Source of the DNA: Enterococcus faecalis
GTDB taxonomy: Bacteria; Bacillota; Bacilli; Lactobacillales; Enterococcaceae
Direction: 5' to 3'
Assembly (NCBI RefSeq): GCF_029024925.1
Contig: NZ_CP118962.1
Location: forward strand, 1,148,001 to 1,212,000
Length of the DNA: 64,000 bases
In this document: positions 29,366-37,920 of the stretch, one piece after another
Position numbering within the stretch: the stretch's first letter is position 1
Layout: the number at the start of each line of letters is the position of its first letter
Made by a program: the position numbers and the translations under genes
Notes under the pieces: generated by a model
What the model was told of the DNA's origin: nothing
The model's input: only the letters and a program-made list of their open reading frames with translations
Database searches by the model: none

Positions 29366-30310
29366 TTGAATCAACAGTTAGAATTACATTCGCTAAGTAA
29401 AAAGTACAAGAAATCAGAGAGCTGTGCAAATGATAATATAAATTTGCGCTTTAATAAAGGTGAAATAACTGCCATAGCTGGACATAACGGCGCTGGTAAA
29501 ACAACAATGTTGAATCAGATTATAGGTATAACGAAATCAACAAAGGGCTCTATAACATTTAATGGTCTATCATTTGCGAGAGATAGTAAAATTGCAAGAG
29601 AATATGTCTCTATGATGCCTCAACTACATGCTCCCTTGGCAGGTATAACGATGGCTCAATCTGTCGAGTCAATAATAAGAATAAGAGGAGGCAGTCAGAA
29701 AATAGCTGAAGAAGAGTGTATTAAAATTTTAAAAGAATTAAAAATAGATGGATGGAAAGATATACCAGGACAGAAACTTTCAGGCGGACTTAGAAGGCTC
29801 GCTTCATTTGCAATGGCCGTTGTATATCCTTCTCCAATAATAGTCCTTGACGAACCTACTAATGATGTGGATCCTATTAGACGGCAAAAAATATGGAGAT
29901 ATCTGAAAAAATTATCTAATAAGGGGCATATAATCATCGTGGTCACACACAATATTTTAGAAGTTGAAAAATATGCTGATAGATATATTTTAATGAATCA
30001 TGGAAAGGTTCTTGAGGATAAGAACTTAAAAAAACAGTCTATAAAAATAAACGATCGAAATTATATGACTGTTAACTTTCTTAATCTAAGTGATTTGAAG
30101 AGTGTAATAGTACCGAGTGCAATTCAGACTAACATAAACGATGAGGAATTAATGATAGAAATGGAATTAGAGAACAGTCAAGTGTTAGAAGCAGTTGACT
30201 GGGTCATGAAATTAGTAATAGAAAGAAAAATTCAAAATTATAAAGTTTCCCCAAAATCCTTAAATGAAACCTATGGAGAGTTAATAGATGAAAATGATAA
30301 AAAATTATAA
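29366..30310 (+). CDS. ABC transporter ATP-binding protein (island, first pair)
   Basis: 314 residues, starting at TTG six bases after AGGAGG. Walker A GHNGAGKTT (about 38), signature LSGGLRR (about 134), Walker B IIVLDEPTNDVDP. The C-terminal 90 residues are an extra domain often found in peptide or bacteriocin exporters. The permease gene overlaps its end by 23 bp. Export of the mature peptide or self-protection are the likely roles. Confidence 0.9.
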   Translation: MNQQLELHSLSKKYKKSESCANDNINLRFNKGEITAIAGHNGAGKTTMLNQIIGITKSTKGSITFNGLSFARDSKIAREYVSMMPQLHAPLAGITMAQSVESIIRIRGGSQKIAEEECIKILKELKIDGWKDIPGQKLSGGLRRLASFAMAVVYPSPIIVLDEPTNDVDPIRRQKIWRYLKKLSNKGHIIIVVTHNILEVEKYADRYILMNHGKVLEDKNLKKQSIKINDRNYMTVNFLNLSDLKSVIVPSAIQTNINDEELMIEMELENSQVLEAVDWVMKLVIERKIQNYKVSPKSLNETYGELIDENDKKL

Positions 30311-31046
30311 AAGAAAATCAATGATTAAGGAATTATTTGCTTTAGTAGGGTGGAGTTTATTAAGACATAAATACTTATTGCCTGTTTTTACATTAACTCA
30401 AGTATTTCTATCATTAGCAATTGTCTACGGGTTAGCACTTCTAATACCAGATGTGAATAATCAGACAGCTATCTATCTGTCATCTGGAGCAACTACTCTT
30501 GGGATTATTGCGGTAGGGTGCGTTCTTGCTGCTCAAATAGTAAGTACAGCAAAACAGGAGGGCATTGTGGACTATCAAAGGACATTGCCAGTTTCTCGGT
30601 TGAACATATTAATTTCCGACTTTATAATTTGGGGAATGGCCTCACTACCTGGGGTGTTTATGTCATTTTTAGCGGCATATTTAAGATTCGATGTCCAAAT
30701 TAGATTCTCAATGAAGGCCCTAGCTATTCTTAGTCTAATTCAATTATGTATGATTTCTATAGGTTTTGCTTTGGCATATTGTTTAACACCTAATGTAGTA
30801 GGATTAGCAACTCAGATAATTATGATAGGTGGACTTTTATTCTCGCCTATTACTTATCCAACAGATAGATTGCCTTCTGCTTTAGTGAACTTTTTTGAAT
30901 TTTTACCATTTGTTCCATCGAGTAATTTGATAAGATCACTGTTTTATGAACAGAATACTGTTAATGTTTCTAATATTATTGTAGTTTGTTTTTGGTTCGT
31001 GTTAACTACATTACTTTCACTTATTTCATTGTCAAGAAGGGACTGA
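30288..31046 (+). CDS. ABC-2 type permease (island, first pair)
   Basis: 252 residues with about six membrane segments (for example YLLPVFTLTQVFLSLAIVYG and LISLSRRD at the end). GGAGAG fits the ATG at 30288 inside the preceding gene, implying translational coupling. The ending FVPSSNLIRSLFY is typical of ABC-2 permeases. Partner of the ATPase at 29366-30310. Confidence 0.8.
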   Translation: MKMIKNYKRKSMIKELFALVGWSLLRHKYLLPVFTLTQVFLSLAIVYGLALLIPDVNNQTAIYLSSGATTLGIIAVGCVLAAQIVSTAKQEGIVDYQRTLPVSRLNILISDFIIWGMASLPGVFMSFLAAYLRFDVQIRFSMKALAILSLIQLCMISIGFALAYCLTPNVVGLATQIIMIGGLLFSPITYPTDRLPSALVNFFEFLPFVPSSNLIRSLFYEQNTVNVSNIIVVCFWFVLTTLLSLISLSRRD

Positions 31047-31054
31047 ATTGCAAA

Positions 31055-31702
31055 ATGCAAACAATAAATATAAATAATTTATATAAAAAAGTAAGTGATA
31101 CATTCAATTTAAAGGTTGATCAATTAGATTTAGAAGTAGGGAAAATTTATGGATTAGTTGGTCCGAATGGTGCAGGTAAAACAACTTTGATGAAATGTCT
31201 ATGTAGTTTGCTTAGACCTGATAGTGGAATACTTAAAATAGACAATCGGCAAGTAGAAATAGCAGACCCTAAAATATTATTGCAGGTGGGTACTAACTTT
31301 GTTAACTCAGATAGTTTAAATGGATTTATGCTTGAAGATATATACAATGACCATGCTTTTTATTACAAGTTAAAAAATTTGTTAATGATAGAGACTCTAT
31401 TAATGGATGTTGGTCTAAATGTAAATAAAAAAAGAAAGTTTAATACGATGTCTTTAGGAATGAAACAAAGGTTTTTGCTAGGTCTTGCTACAGCTCACAA
31501 CCCTTCATTAGTATTATTAGATGAGCCATTTAACGGTTTAGATCCTGATGGTGTAGAGTTATTTATTGAGAATGTTAAGACCTTGTCCGAAAATAGAGTG
31601 TTGATAATTAGTAGTCATATATTGAGAGATATGGAAACATTTCTTGATGACGTTATATTTATAGAGAAAGGCAATGTACAAGAACCAAAATCAATTGGTT
31701 GA
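31055..31702 (+). CDS. ABC transporter ATP-binding protein (island, second pair)
   Basis: 215 residues from the ATG at 31055, eight bases after the permease stop; a longer frame reaches back to 30986 but overlaps the permease. Walker A GPNGAGKTT, degenerate signature MSLGMKQR in place of LSGGQ, Walker B LVLLDEPFNGLDPDG. Compact ATPases of this kind serve ABC-2 exporters and bacteriocin immunity transporters. Confidence 0.88.
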   Translation: MQTININNLYKKVSDTFNLKVDQLDLEVGKIYGLVGPNGAGKTTLMKCLCSLLRPDSGILKIDNRQVEIADPKILLQVGTNFVNSDSLNGFMLEDIYNDHAFYYKLKNLLMIETLLMDVGLNVNKKRKFNTMSLGMKQRFLLGLATAHNPSLVLLDEPFNGLDPDGVELFIENVKTLSENRVLIISSHILRDMETFLDDVIFIEKGNVQEPKSIG

Positions 31703-31740
31703 GATTCGAGAAGAGTATAGAGAGGGGTTGAAAGAGTATT

Positions 31741-32475
31741 ATGATGAACAAAAGAGAAAACATGATTAGTGACTCAAAATTGAATGTTTATAGATATGAA
31801 TTAGATAAAATTAAAAATGTTTGGTTTAAAGTTTTCTTAATTACACTGGTAATCCAAATGTTATTTTTTATGTTTTTCTCATTTGTGGGAATATTTGATG
31901 AAAGTGCTGATACGATCTCGTCATTTCAAGGAATTATAGCATTATCGAACACTGTTTCTATGTGCGGCATATCAATTTATGGAGCTGTATTACTAAGGAA
32001 AGAGCTTGTACGATTTTATGTTGGCAATCACCGGAATAGAACGTTTCTTTTTCCGATTGATCGAAAAGAGCTTCTCGTAAAAAAAACAAGTTCTTTTTAC
32101 GTGATAATCTTATCTAGCTTTGGAAGTGCGCTTCTTATTTCATTTGTGACTGAGGTTTTGCTTAACTTAATTTTGAAGTTTCATAGTTCAAATTTATTTT
32201 TTGAAATTTACCTTGGTCTTATTACCATAGTTACAAGTTGTAGTCTACTATTCGTAATTTTGATATTGTCAGAAATAATTTCAATTTGGAAACAATCGGA
32301 AATTGCTTCAATAATAACGTCAGTGGTACTAATGCTAATATATTCGAATTTTTCTGCTATGGGTCTTATGAATTTTCCAACTATAACGTTCCTATTTTCA
32401 ACGATTATGGGATTGATGCTTGTTTGGTTATTTTTGAAATTTTCTGATAAATTATGCGACATGGAAGTATACTAA
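31741..32475 (+). CDS. ABC-type membrane permease (island, second pair)
   Basis: 244 residues, about six membrane segments (VFLITLVIQMLFFMFFSFVG; LMLVWLFLKF near the end). Two close ATG codons lie behind AAAGAG. No strong family motif, but its size, topology and place after an ATPase gene argue for an ABC permease, possibly for immunity. A shared terminator follows. Confidence 0.7.
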   Translation: MMNKRENMISDSKLNVYRYELDKIKNVWFKVFLITLVIQMLFFMFFSFVGIFDESADTISSFQGIIALSNTVSMCGISIYGAVLLRKELVRFYVGNHRNRTFLFPIDRKELLVKKTSSFYVIILSSFGSALLISFVTEVLLNLILKFHSSNLFFEIYLGLITIVTSCSLLFVILILSEIISIWKQSEIASIITSVVLMLIYSNFSAMGLMNFPTITFLFSTIMGLMLVWLFLKFSDKLCDMEVY

Positions 32476-32476
32476 A

Positions 32477-32514
32477 AAATGCGGTGATTTACTTGATTAG
32501 TTATCACCGCATTT
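32477..32514. terminator. Bidirectional terminator between the ABC operon and the histidine kinase gene
   Basis: AAATGCGGTGAT (32477-32488) pairs with ATCACCGCATTT (32503-32514), with A before and T after. The kinase gene stop codon lies in the loop. Confidence 0.88.
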
Positions 32515-33807
32515 GTTTCCTTTGTATACATTAAATATAACTATAGTTACAAAATATCTACGTTCTTTCGTCCAGTGACGTTGAATACCACCTAATTGTT
32601 GTAAGAGATCACCAATGTTTTTCATTCCTAAACCTTTATTTTTTCTATGTTTTCTTGTAAAAATTTCTTCAGAATTATAGTTATTAGATACTTCAATAAA
32701 TAAATCATTATTGACTTGCTTGATAATTATATTGACATATCTGTCAATCGGCTTGATTCTCTTCGATGCTTGTATGGCGTTATCAATTATATTTCCAATT
32801 ACAATAGTTAGAACGTCATTATTAATTTTTATATTTTTAGAGACAAATATCTGATGATCAACATTAATTTGATTCTTTCTTGCTTCAGCAAGCTTTTCAT
32901 TCAATAGGTAGTTTAATACTCCATCGGCAGCATAAGTTTTTGTTGGTGGTTCTAAAATATCAAAACTACTCTTAATATAATCGATAGCTTCATTAACTTC
33001 TTCATTTTCGATAAGTCCGAGGATTGTTAAGTATTGATTCTTCAAATCATGTTTTAATTTTAAAACGTTAGTTCTGTTTCTCTTTATTTCATTTAAAATT
33101 CTATACTCCACTTCGATATTTTTTTTTCTCAAAGTAAGATCATATTGATTTTTTTGATATTCTATAGTGATTTTATAAAGAAAAATTACACAGATGTTTA
33201 AAAATATGACACTAATCGTAATAGTAATCTCAGAAATTTTGTCATTGTTGTTTCCTATTAAAAGCCCAAATAAAATGATTATTGATAGTATGGGAATAGG
33301 TAATAAAATCACAATAAATGATAAGTTTGTCGATAATTCAGACTTTGCTTCTTTAACTATTGAAAATTTAAGTATGACTATCCAGGCTACCCCAATCAAA
33401 GTTGTAATTGTTATTGAAGTTATGAAAAAAGTAGGGCTACCATAGGATGTTAATTCTGCATTTAAAATTATTTTCGTAAAGTGTAACGACAATACTTCAC
33501 AGATTAAATTTATTGATATAAGTGTCATTGTCCATACGGCCGAGTCGAGATAAGGGACCGAGTGTAGCATAGCAATAGTGTAAGTTAAAATGAAACTTAG
33601 TAATAAGTTAAGATACGGTAAATAAATGTTCGGTATGTAAGCATTGGATAATATAATCGTAACCATGGCTGATATGATTATAACAATCCAGATGACATTA
33701 TAAAATTCTCTATGACTTTTAATAGCTGTTGACCAATTAGAAAAAAAATAAGAGATAAGAAATAAATAAACTAACAAACTTAGGCTTCGTAATGTTATAT
33801 CAAGCAT
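32497..33807 (-). CDS. AgrC/ComD-type sensor histidine kinase
   Basis: 436 residues. Six or so membrane segments fill the first 200. The H box KLKHDLKNQYLTI (about 250) is of the HPK10 type found in peptide-pheromone receptors. N box IGNIIDNAIQA and G box NKGLGMKNIGDLL form the ATP-binding domain. Kinases of this class (AgrC, ComD, FsrC, PlnB) detect secreted peptides. It follows the regulator gene with a one-base overlap (TAATG). Converges on the ABC genes. Confidence 0.92.
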   Translation of the reverse strand: MLDITLRSLSLLVYLFLISYFFSNWSTAIKSHREFYNVIWIVIIISAMVTIILSNAYIPNIYLPYLNLLLSFILTYTIAMLHSVPYLDSAVWTMTLISINLICEVLSLHFTKIILNAELTSYGSPTFFITSITITTLIGVAWIVILKFSIVKEAKSELSTNLSFIVILLPIPILSIIILFGLLIGNNNDKISEITITISVIFLNICVIFLYKITIEYQKNQYDLTLRKKNIEVEYRILNEIKRNRTNVLKLKHDLKNQYLTILGLIENEEVNEAIDYIKSSFDILEPPTKTYAADGVLNYLLNEKLAEARKNQINVDHQIFVSKNIKINNDVLTIVIGNIIDNAIQASKRIKPIDRYVNIIIKQVNNDLFIEVSNNYNSEEIFTRKHRKNKGLGMKNIGDLLQQLGGIQRHWTKERRYFVTIVIFNVYKGNKCGDN

Positions 33808-34514
33808 TATATCTTTCCTCTCATGGACATAACTATACTTTTATGAGCGGCGGCTTTGAAGCGCCTACTTATTGGTATTTCAATACATTTTTCTTTAGAA
33901 TCCATTAATAGGAAATTTTTTCCTAACTCTTTTATATAAGCGCAATTTATTATGAAAGAAGAGTGGACTTGCACAAAATTCGTATCAAGTTGTTCGTTTA
34001 TCTGATTCGTTGACATATAGGGTTTGTAGATTTCTCCAACTGTATGAATCAATACTTGTCTTTTATCTTTTTCGAAATAAATGATATCTTTGGTTGGTAT
34101 TTTATAAGTAACTTTGTTACTAGAAAATACAAAGTAATTTCTTTTTTTTTCTAGCTGTTGTCTCAGTTTTTCCAAAACTTGGTGCAACCGATCTTCCGTA
34201 GGCGGTTTCAATAAATAATCAAAAGTTTGTACTTGGAAGACTTCTTCCATGTATTCTTTGTAACTCGTCAAAAAAACGATAGGTGATAAAATATCACGTT
34301 CTCGGATTTTTTTTGCCAAGTCTATTCCGCTCATTTCACTCATTTCTATATCTAAAATAAAAAAGTCAAAATTTTCTTGGTCAAGTTGATTGACTAACTT
34401 GAGAGGATTGTAGTAGGTATAGGTTTCAAATATATTTGGGTTATAATTAAATAGCATCGTGTTTATTTTTTCGGTTAACGTTGGATTGTCATCACAAATA
34501 GCAACTTTCAACAA
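33807..34514 (-). CDS. LytTR-family response regulator (AgrA/ComE-type)
   Basis: 235 residues. The receiver domain has CDDN, the phosphorylatable Asp in FFILDIEMSEMSG and the Lys in TSYKEY. The C-terminal LytTR DNA-binding domain (about 140-235) shows KDIIYFEKDKRQVLIHT and VQVHSSFIINCAYIKEL. Starts are TTG: 34514 or 34511, the latter with better spacing from GGAGG. Expected to bind the direct repeats near 27.25 kb and so switch on the peptide operon. Confidence 0.92.
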   Translation of the reverse strand: MLKVAICDDNPTLTEKINTMLFNYNPNIFETYTYYNPLKLVNQLDQENFDFFILDIEMSEMSGIDLAKKIRERDILSPIVFLTSYKEYMEEVFQVQTFDYLLKPPTEDRLHQVLEKLRQQLEKKRNYFVFSSNKVTYKIPTKDIIYFEKDKRQVLIHTVGEIYKPYMSTNQINEQLDTNFVQVHSSFIINCAYIKELGKNFLLMDSKEKCIEIPISRRFKAAAHKSIVMSMRGKI

Positions 34515-35085
34515 TAAAACCTCCTTTTTTTCATTCTATATATATTATGAATTAAATTATCTTTAAAAACAATCATTTTTTGTTAGCACAACTGATAAAC
34601 CGACATAAGTAATCTGGATAAAAATATCAAAAATTCAGGTTACTGACAAACATTTAATTAGCATCTAAAAAATAATCATGTAAATTAAATGAGCAACGAA
34701 AACATCTGTTAGGGTGCTATCAATTTTTTAAAATCTACATATGATTAAAACTTGATGCTATAATGTTACTAGTAAGGTCAATGTATACCATAGCAGTACT
34801 TGAGAAAAGTAGAAGTGTTTCTGATGTTAGATATGTGGGCTGTGTGTTGACTGATTTTCCTTTGAAGTTGAATAATAAGTTCGTGAATAATCGGAAATAC
34901 TATATTTTTTCTGGTGAACAGATGGATTAGTGAAGATTGATACTGAACAGTCAATTGTTTTAAAAAAAGTGATTTTCAAATGGTAATAAAAGTATATTTA
35001 AAGGAATTCGAATTTTCAGAAAGTAGCTTCAAACTTAGTTTGAAAGAATAGCTTTCGGCTATAAAAAAGTTAAAAGGAGCCTGCC
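34515..35085. other. AT-rich stretch without a recognisable gene
   Basis: No ORF with a ribosome binding site was found on either strand. A TGCTATAAT extended -10 lies at 34756-34764. A 26-codon fragment ending at a TAG near 34930 (FPLKLNNKFVNNRKYYIFSG) has no start and may be decayed coding DNA. The stretch holds the leftward promoter of the response-regulator gene and the right border of the island. Confidence 0.5.
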
Positions 35086-35508
35086 ATGTTACAGAAATAT
35101 ATAGAAATTTTAACAAGAGACGAGGTCATCTTTCGTAAAAAGCCAGATGGAACAGAAGTAAATTATTTTCTATTTCCAGAGTTTGAAATACATATAAATA
35201 GCTTGCCAGGAAAAACTGTGCAAGGTTGGCATAAGCATCACGAAATCGAAGAAGTTTTACTTGTGCAGTCGGGAAAAGTGAAAATAGAAGAGGTAGAAAA
35301 TCAGCAAATTGTTTCAAGAATTTGTGCAGAAGGAGAACTTATTCGGATGTATAATAGTCTTCATCGGATTAGTAATCCTGATACGTTATCTGCATCATTT
35401 ACAGTATTTCGTTTTGTTCCACAAGGGCAAAACCAACAGGAATGCATAAAAAATGATAAAGAAGAATTCTCTGATGCGACAGTACAACGGCTTCTAAAAA
35501 ATAAATGA
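35086..35508 (+). CDS. Cupin-domain protein (140 aa)
   Basis: 140 residues. GWHKHHEIEEVLLVQSGKV (about 46-64) is the first cupin motif with its His and Glu metal ligands, and LHRISNPD (about 98) supplies the second motif. No substrate can be assigned. AAAGGAG precedes the ATG. It is alone, between the island border and trxB. Confidence 0.75.
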   Translation: MLQKYIEILTRDEVIFRKKPDGTEVNYFLFPEFEIHINSLPGKTVQGWHKHHEIEEVLLVQSGKVKIEEVENQQIVSRICAEGELIRMYNSLHRISNPDTLSASFTVFRFVPQGQNQQECIKNDKEEFSDATVQRLLKNK

Positions 35509-35686
35509 TTCGTTGTGATCGTTATTTTTAAACTTTTCTTTTCCCCCTCCTAGAAAACACAAAACCGTGGTACAATAACTTACGTAATAGACACACCTAC
35601 TCCGAATGTCAAAAAAGGGCAGAAAAGTAGACAAGAAATTGTTTAAGGAGTAAAGTAAACTTACTTAAAATTTTGGGGGAAATAAA

Positions 35687-36601
35687 ATGTATGATGTAAT
35701 TATCATTGGTGCCGGTCCTGCTGGGATGACGGCAGCACTTTATGCATCACGGTCTAATCTTTCTGTATTGATGATTGAACGCGGTGCGCCTGGTGGGCAA
35801 ATGAACAACACTGCTGAGGTAGAGAATTACCCAGGCTTTGATTCTATTATGGGTCCAGAATTGGCCTATAAAATGTATGAAAATGTAGAAAAATTTGGTA
35901 CGGAAAATGCGTATGGCATTGTGATGGGTATCGAAGACCACGGATCCTATAAAGAAGTGATTTGTGATGACAAATCTTATGAAGCTAAAGCGGTAATTAT
36001 TGCAACAGGCTGTGAACACCGAAAATTGGGTGTAAAAGGCGAAGAAGAATTTGCTGGCCGTGGTGTTTCTTATTGTGCCGTTTGTGACGGTGCCTTCTTT
36101 AAAAATAAACGCTTAGTAGTTGTTGGTGGCGGCGATTCTGCAGTTGAAGAAGCAATCTATTTAACACAATTTGCTTCTGAAGTAGTGATTGTTCACCGTC
36201 GTGATGAATTGCGTGCGCAAAAAATCATTCAAGATCGTGCCTTTGCAAATGAAAAGATTTCCTTTGTTTGGGATACAGTTGTCGAAGAAATTGTTGGCAA
36301 TGAAATGGTCGTGACAGGTGTGAAAGCACGGAATGTCAAAACAGATGAAGTTTCTGAAATTGAAGCAAACGGCGTGTTCATTTACGTGGGGCTAGATCCA
36401 TTAACAGAACCATTTAAGAAAGCTGGTATTACGAATGAGGCTGGTTGGATTGAAACAGACCAAGAAATGAGAACAAAAATTCCTGGTGTTTATGCCATTG
36501 GTGATGTCCGTGAAAAAACATTGCGTCAAATCACGACAGCGGTCGGTGAAGGCGGTATTGCTGGACAACAAGTATTTAACTATATTGAAGAATTAAAATA
36601 A
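35687..36601 (+). CDS. trxB: Thioredoxin-disulfide reductase
   Basis: 304 residues. FAD motif GAGPAGMTAALYASR at residue 8, redox-active CAVCDG (about 133), NADPH motif GGGDSAVEEA (about 152), and the C-terminal GVYAIGDVREKTLRQITTAVGEG. It reduces thioredoxin with NADPH in the cytoplasm. GGGGGAA precedes the ATG; a TACAAT -10 is near 35570. It is monocistronic, with a terminator directly after. Confidence 0.97.
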   Translation: MYDVIIIGAGPAGMTAALYASRSNLSVLMIERGAPGGQMNNTAEVENYPGFDSIMGPELAYKMYENVEKFGTENAYGIVMGIEDHGSYKEVICDDKSYEAKAVIIATGCEHRKLGVKGEEEFAGRGVSYCAVCDGAFFKNKRLVVVGGGDSAVEEAIYLTQFASEVVIVHRRDELRAQKIIQDRAFANEKISFVWDTVVEEIVGNEMVVTGVKARNVKTDEVSEIEANGVFIYVGLDPLTEPFKKAGITNEAGWIETDQEMRTKIPGVYAIGDVREKTLRQITTAVGEGGIAGQQVFNYIEELK

Positions 36602-36602
36602 A

Positions 36603-36645
36603 AAAATGCTTTTGCCTTTAATAATAAGGGCAAAAGCATTTTTTT
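36603..36645. terminator. Bidirectional terminator after trxB
   Basis: AAATGCTTTTGCC pairs with GGCAAAAGCATTT around an 11-nt loop, with T after. Also serves the converging gene at 36644-37105. Confidence 0.9.
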
Positions 36646-37105
36646 AATAGGTTCCTTTAATGACAAAATAAGAGCCGCGAATGGTTCCAGCTAATTTTGA
36701 TTTTTGACGAGCAAATTTGAATTTTCCTTCAAATTCTGCAGGAATTGCCATACCATCTGAAAGTTTAAACCCAACGGCACGTTTGCCTTCCTCGGCTAAT
36801 GTGTACATCACGTTAACTGCTAAGCCGTTTTCATAAAATACATAGGCCATTTTTATGCCATCTAAAGTGAAAGAAGAAATTTCAAGTGGCTTGTAAAAGA
36901 AATGTAACGCTCGTTCCAATAAAATTTTTTCAATCCAGGCCAATGTTTCTGGAGCTTCAGAGGCAGGGACGGTCGTAAAGCGATGTTTGTATTTATTCCA
37001 AAAATAGCGAGCTTCATTCGCTCTTAGTCCAGCAAGGGCAAGTGCCACTGGTGAACTTTCTAAACCAATAGTGGCTACTTCTTTAAAATCAACTGTATAA
37101 ACCAT
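36644..37105 (-). CDS. Uncharacterised protein (153 aa)
   Basis: 153 residues starting MVYTVDFKEVATIGLESSPV. I do not recognise a family. It has no signal peptide or membrane segment; a pair of aromatic/basic patches (YFWNKYKHRF, FEGKFKFARQKSKLAG) is visible. Codon use matches the flanking core genes. Converges on trxB. Confidence 0.65.
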   Translation of the reverse strand: MVYTVDFKEVATIGLESSPVALALAGLRANEARYFWNKYKHRFTTVPASEAPETLAWIEKILLERALHFFYKPLEISSFTLDGIKMAYVFYENGLAVNVMYTLAEEGKRAVGFKLSDGMAIPAEFEGKFKFARQKSKLAGTIRGSYFVIKGTY

Positions 37106-37190
37106 GAATTGATACTCCCATCTTTTCTTTTAAACTAAGTATAACGGTAGCAGGGGTAACGAACAATTATTATTACTTAAAAGAATGAAA

Positions 37191-37253
37191 TTGGGACAGA
37201 ACGATCGGCTTCAGAAAATGTTAAGGTTTCCGAATGCGTAGGTTCTGTCCCAA
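37191..37253. terminator. GGGACAGAAC-type hairpin
   Basis: TTGGGACAGAAC (37191-37202) pairs perfectly with GTTCTGTCCCAA (37242-37253) around a long loop. It lies between two leftward genes and ends the lipoprotein transcript or starts the gap. Member of the recurrent GGGAC class. Confidence 0.65.
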
Positions 37254-37301
37254 AGAGTATTTTAAGATTTGGTTATTTCGTGATAAGTTATACGCTTGTG
37301 C

Positions 37302-37802
37302 TTATTTATTGGCATCTAAGGTAACTTTTTCATCTGCCGTAGTTGTTTTAACATCTACTGTATAAACAAGTTTATTGTTATTTTTGGTTAACTTCCAAGT
37401 CAAAATACGTGGAGAAAGTCCTCCAACTTCTTTTTTTGCTTTGGCTAAAACGTCGTTAACAGCGCCTAATTCTTTGACTTCAGCAGCTGAAAAGGCTGTC
37501 TCGTTTTCGCCAAGTTGATTTGCTTCAGTATTTTTGGTGACTTTTCCTGTTTCAGGATTCACGTAAAGTGTTTCTGTCTCGTTGGTAAAGATATAGCTGT
37601 AGTCACTTGCTGGTTCTGTATCAAATTGGACATTTACTAATGGTTTGCTGTTGCCAGCTTCTTTTTCGTAGATTTCAGCAGCTTGCTGCAAACTAACTTT
37701 GTACTTAGTATCTGTGACAGCATCTTTTCCTATGCCACAACTAGCTAAAATAAAAATAGCTCCTAAAAGTGAAAAAAATAGTAAAAATGGTTTTTTTAAC
37801 AT
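37302..37802 (-). CDS. Predicted lipoprotein with PepSY-like region
   Basis: 166 residues from the ATG at 37802, with GAGG upstream; an in-frame ATG ten codons earlier lacks a ribosome binding site. Signal peptide and lipobox (LLGAIFILASCGIG, Cys about residue 22). The repeated pattern of a helix then NPETGKVT and WKLTKNNNKLVYTVDV resembles PepSY-type domains. Anchored outside the membrane; role unknown. Confidence 0.8.
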   Translation of the reverse strand: MLKKPFLLFFSLLGAIFILASCGIGKDAVTDTKYKVSLQQAAEIYEKEAGNSKPLVNVQFDTEPASDYSYIFTNETETLYVNPETGKVTKNTEANQLGENETAFSAAEVKELGAVNDVLAKAKKEVGGLSPRILTWKLTKNNNKLVYTVDVKTTTADEKVTLDANK

Positions 37803-37875
37803 GAAATTACCTCGTTTCTTTTTATTAAGCATTCACAATCATTTAGTATACGGTGGTTTTATAAAAATTACAAAC

Positions 37876-37915
37876 AAAAAATAATCCTTTAAGAGAAATT
37901 AAAGGATTATTTTTT
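37876..37915. terminator. Bidirectional terminator
   Basis: AATAATCCTTTAA pairs with TTAAAGGATTATT, flanked by A and T runs. It ends the leftward ABC gene at 37921. Confidence 0.85.
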
Positions 37916-37920
37916 GTTAT

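Noticed and set aside
30986-31054. Extended N-terminus of the second island ATPase
   Set aside because: The added residues overlap the permease gene and do not resemble an ABC ATPase start; the ATG at 31055 begins the domain properly.
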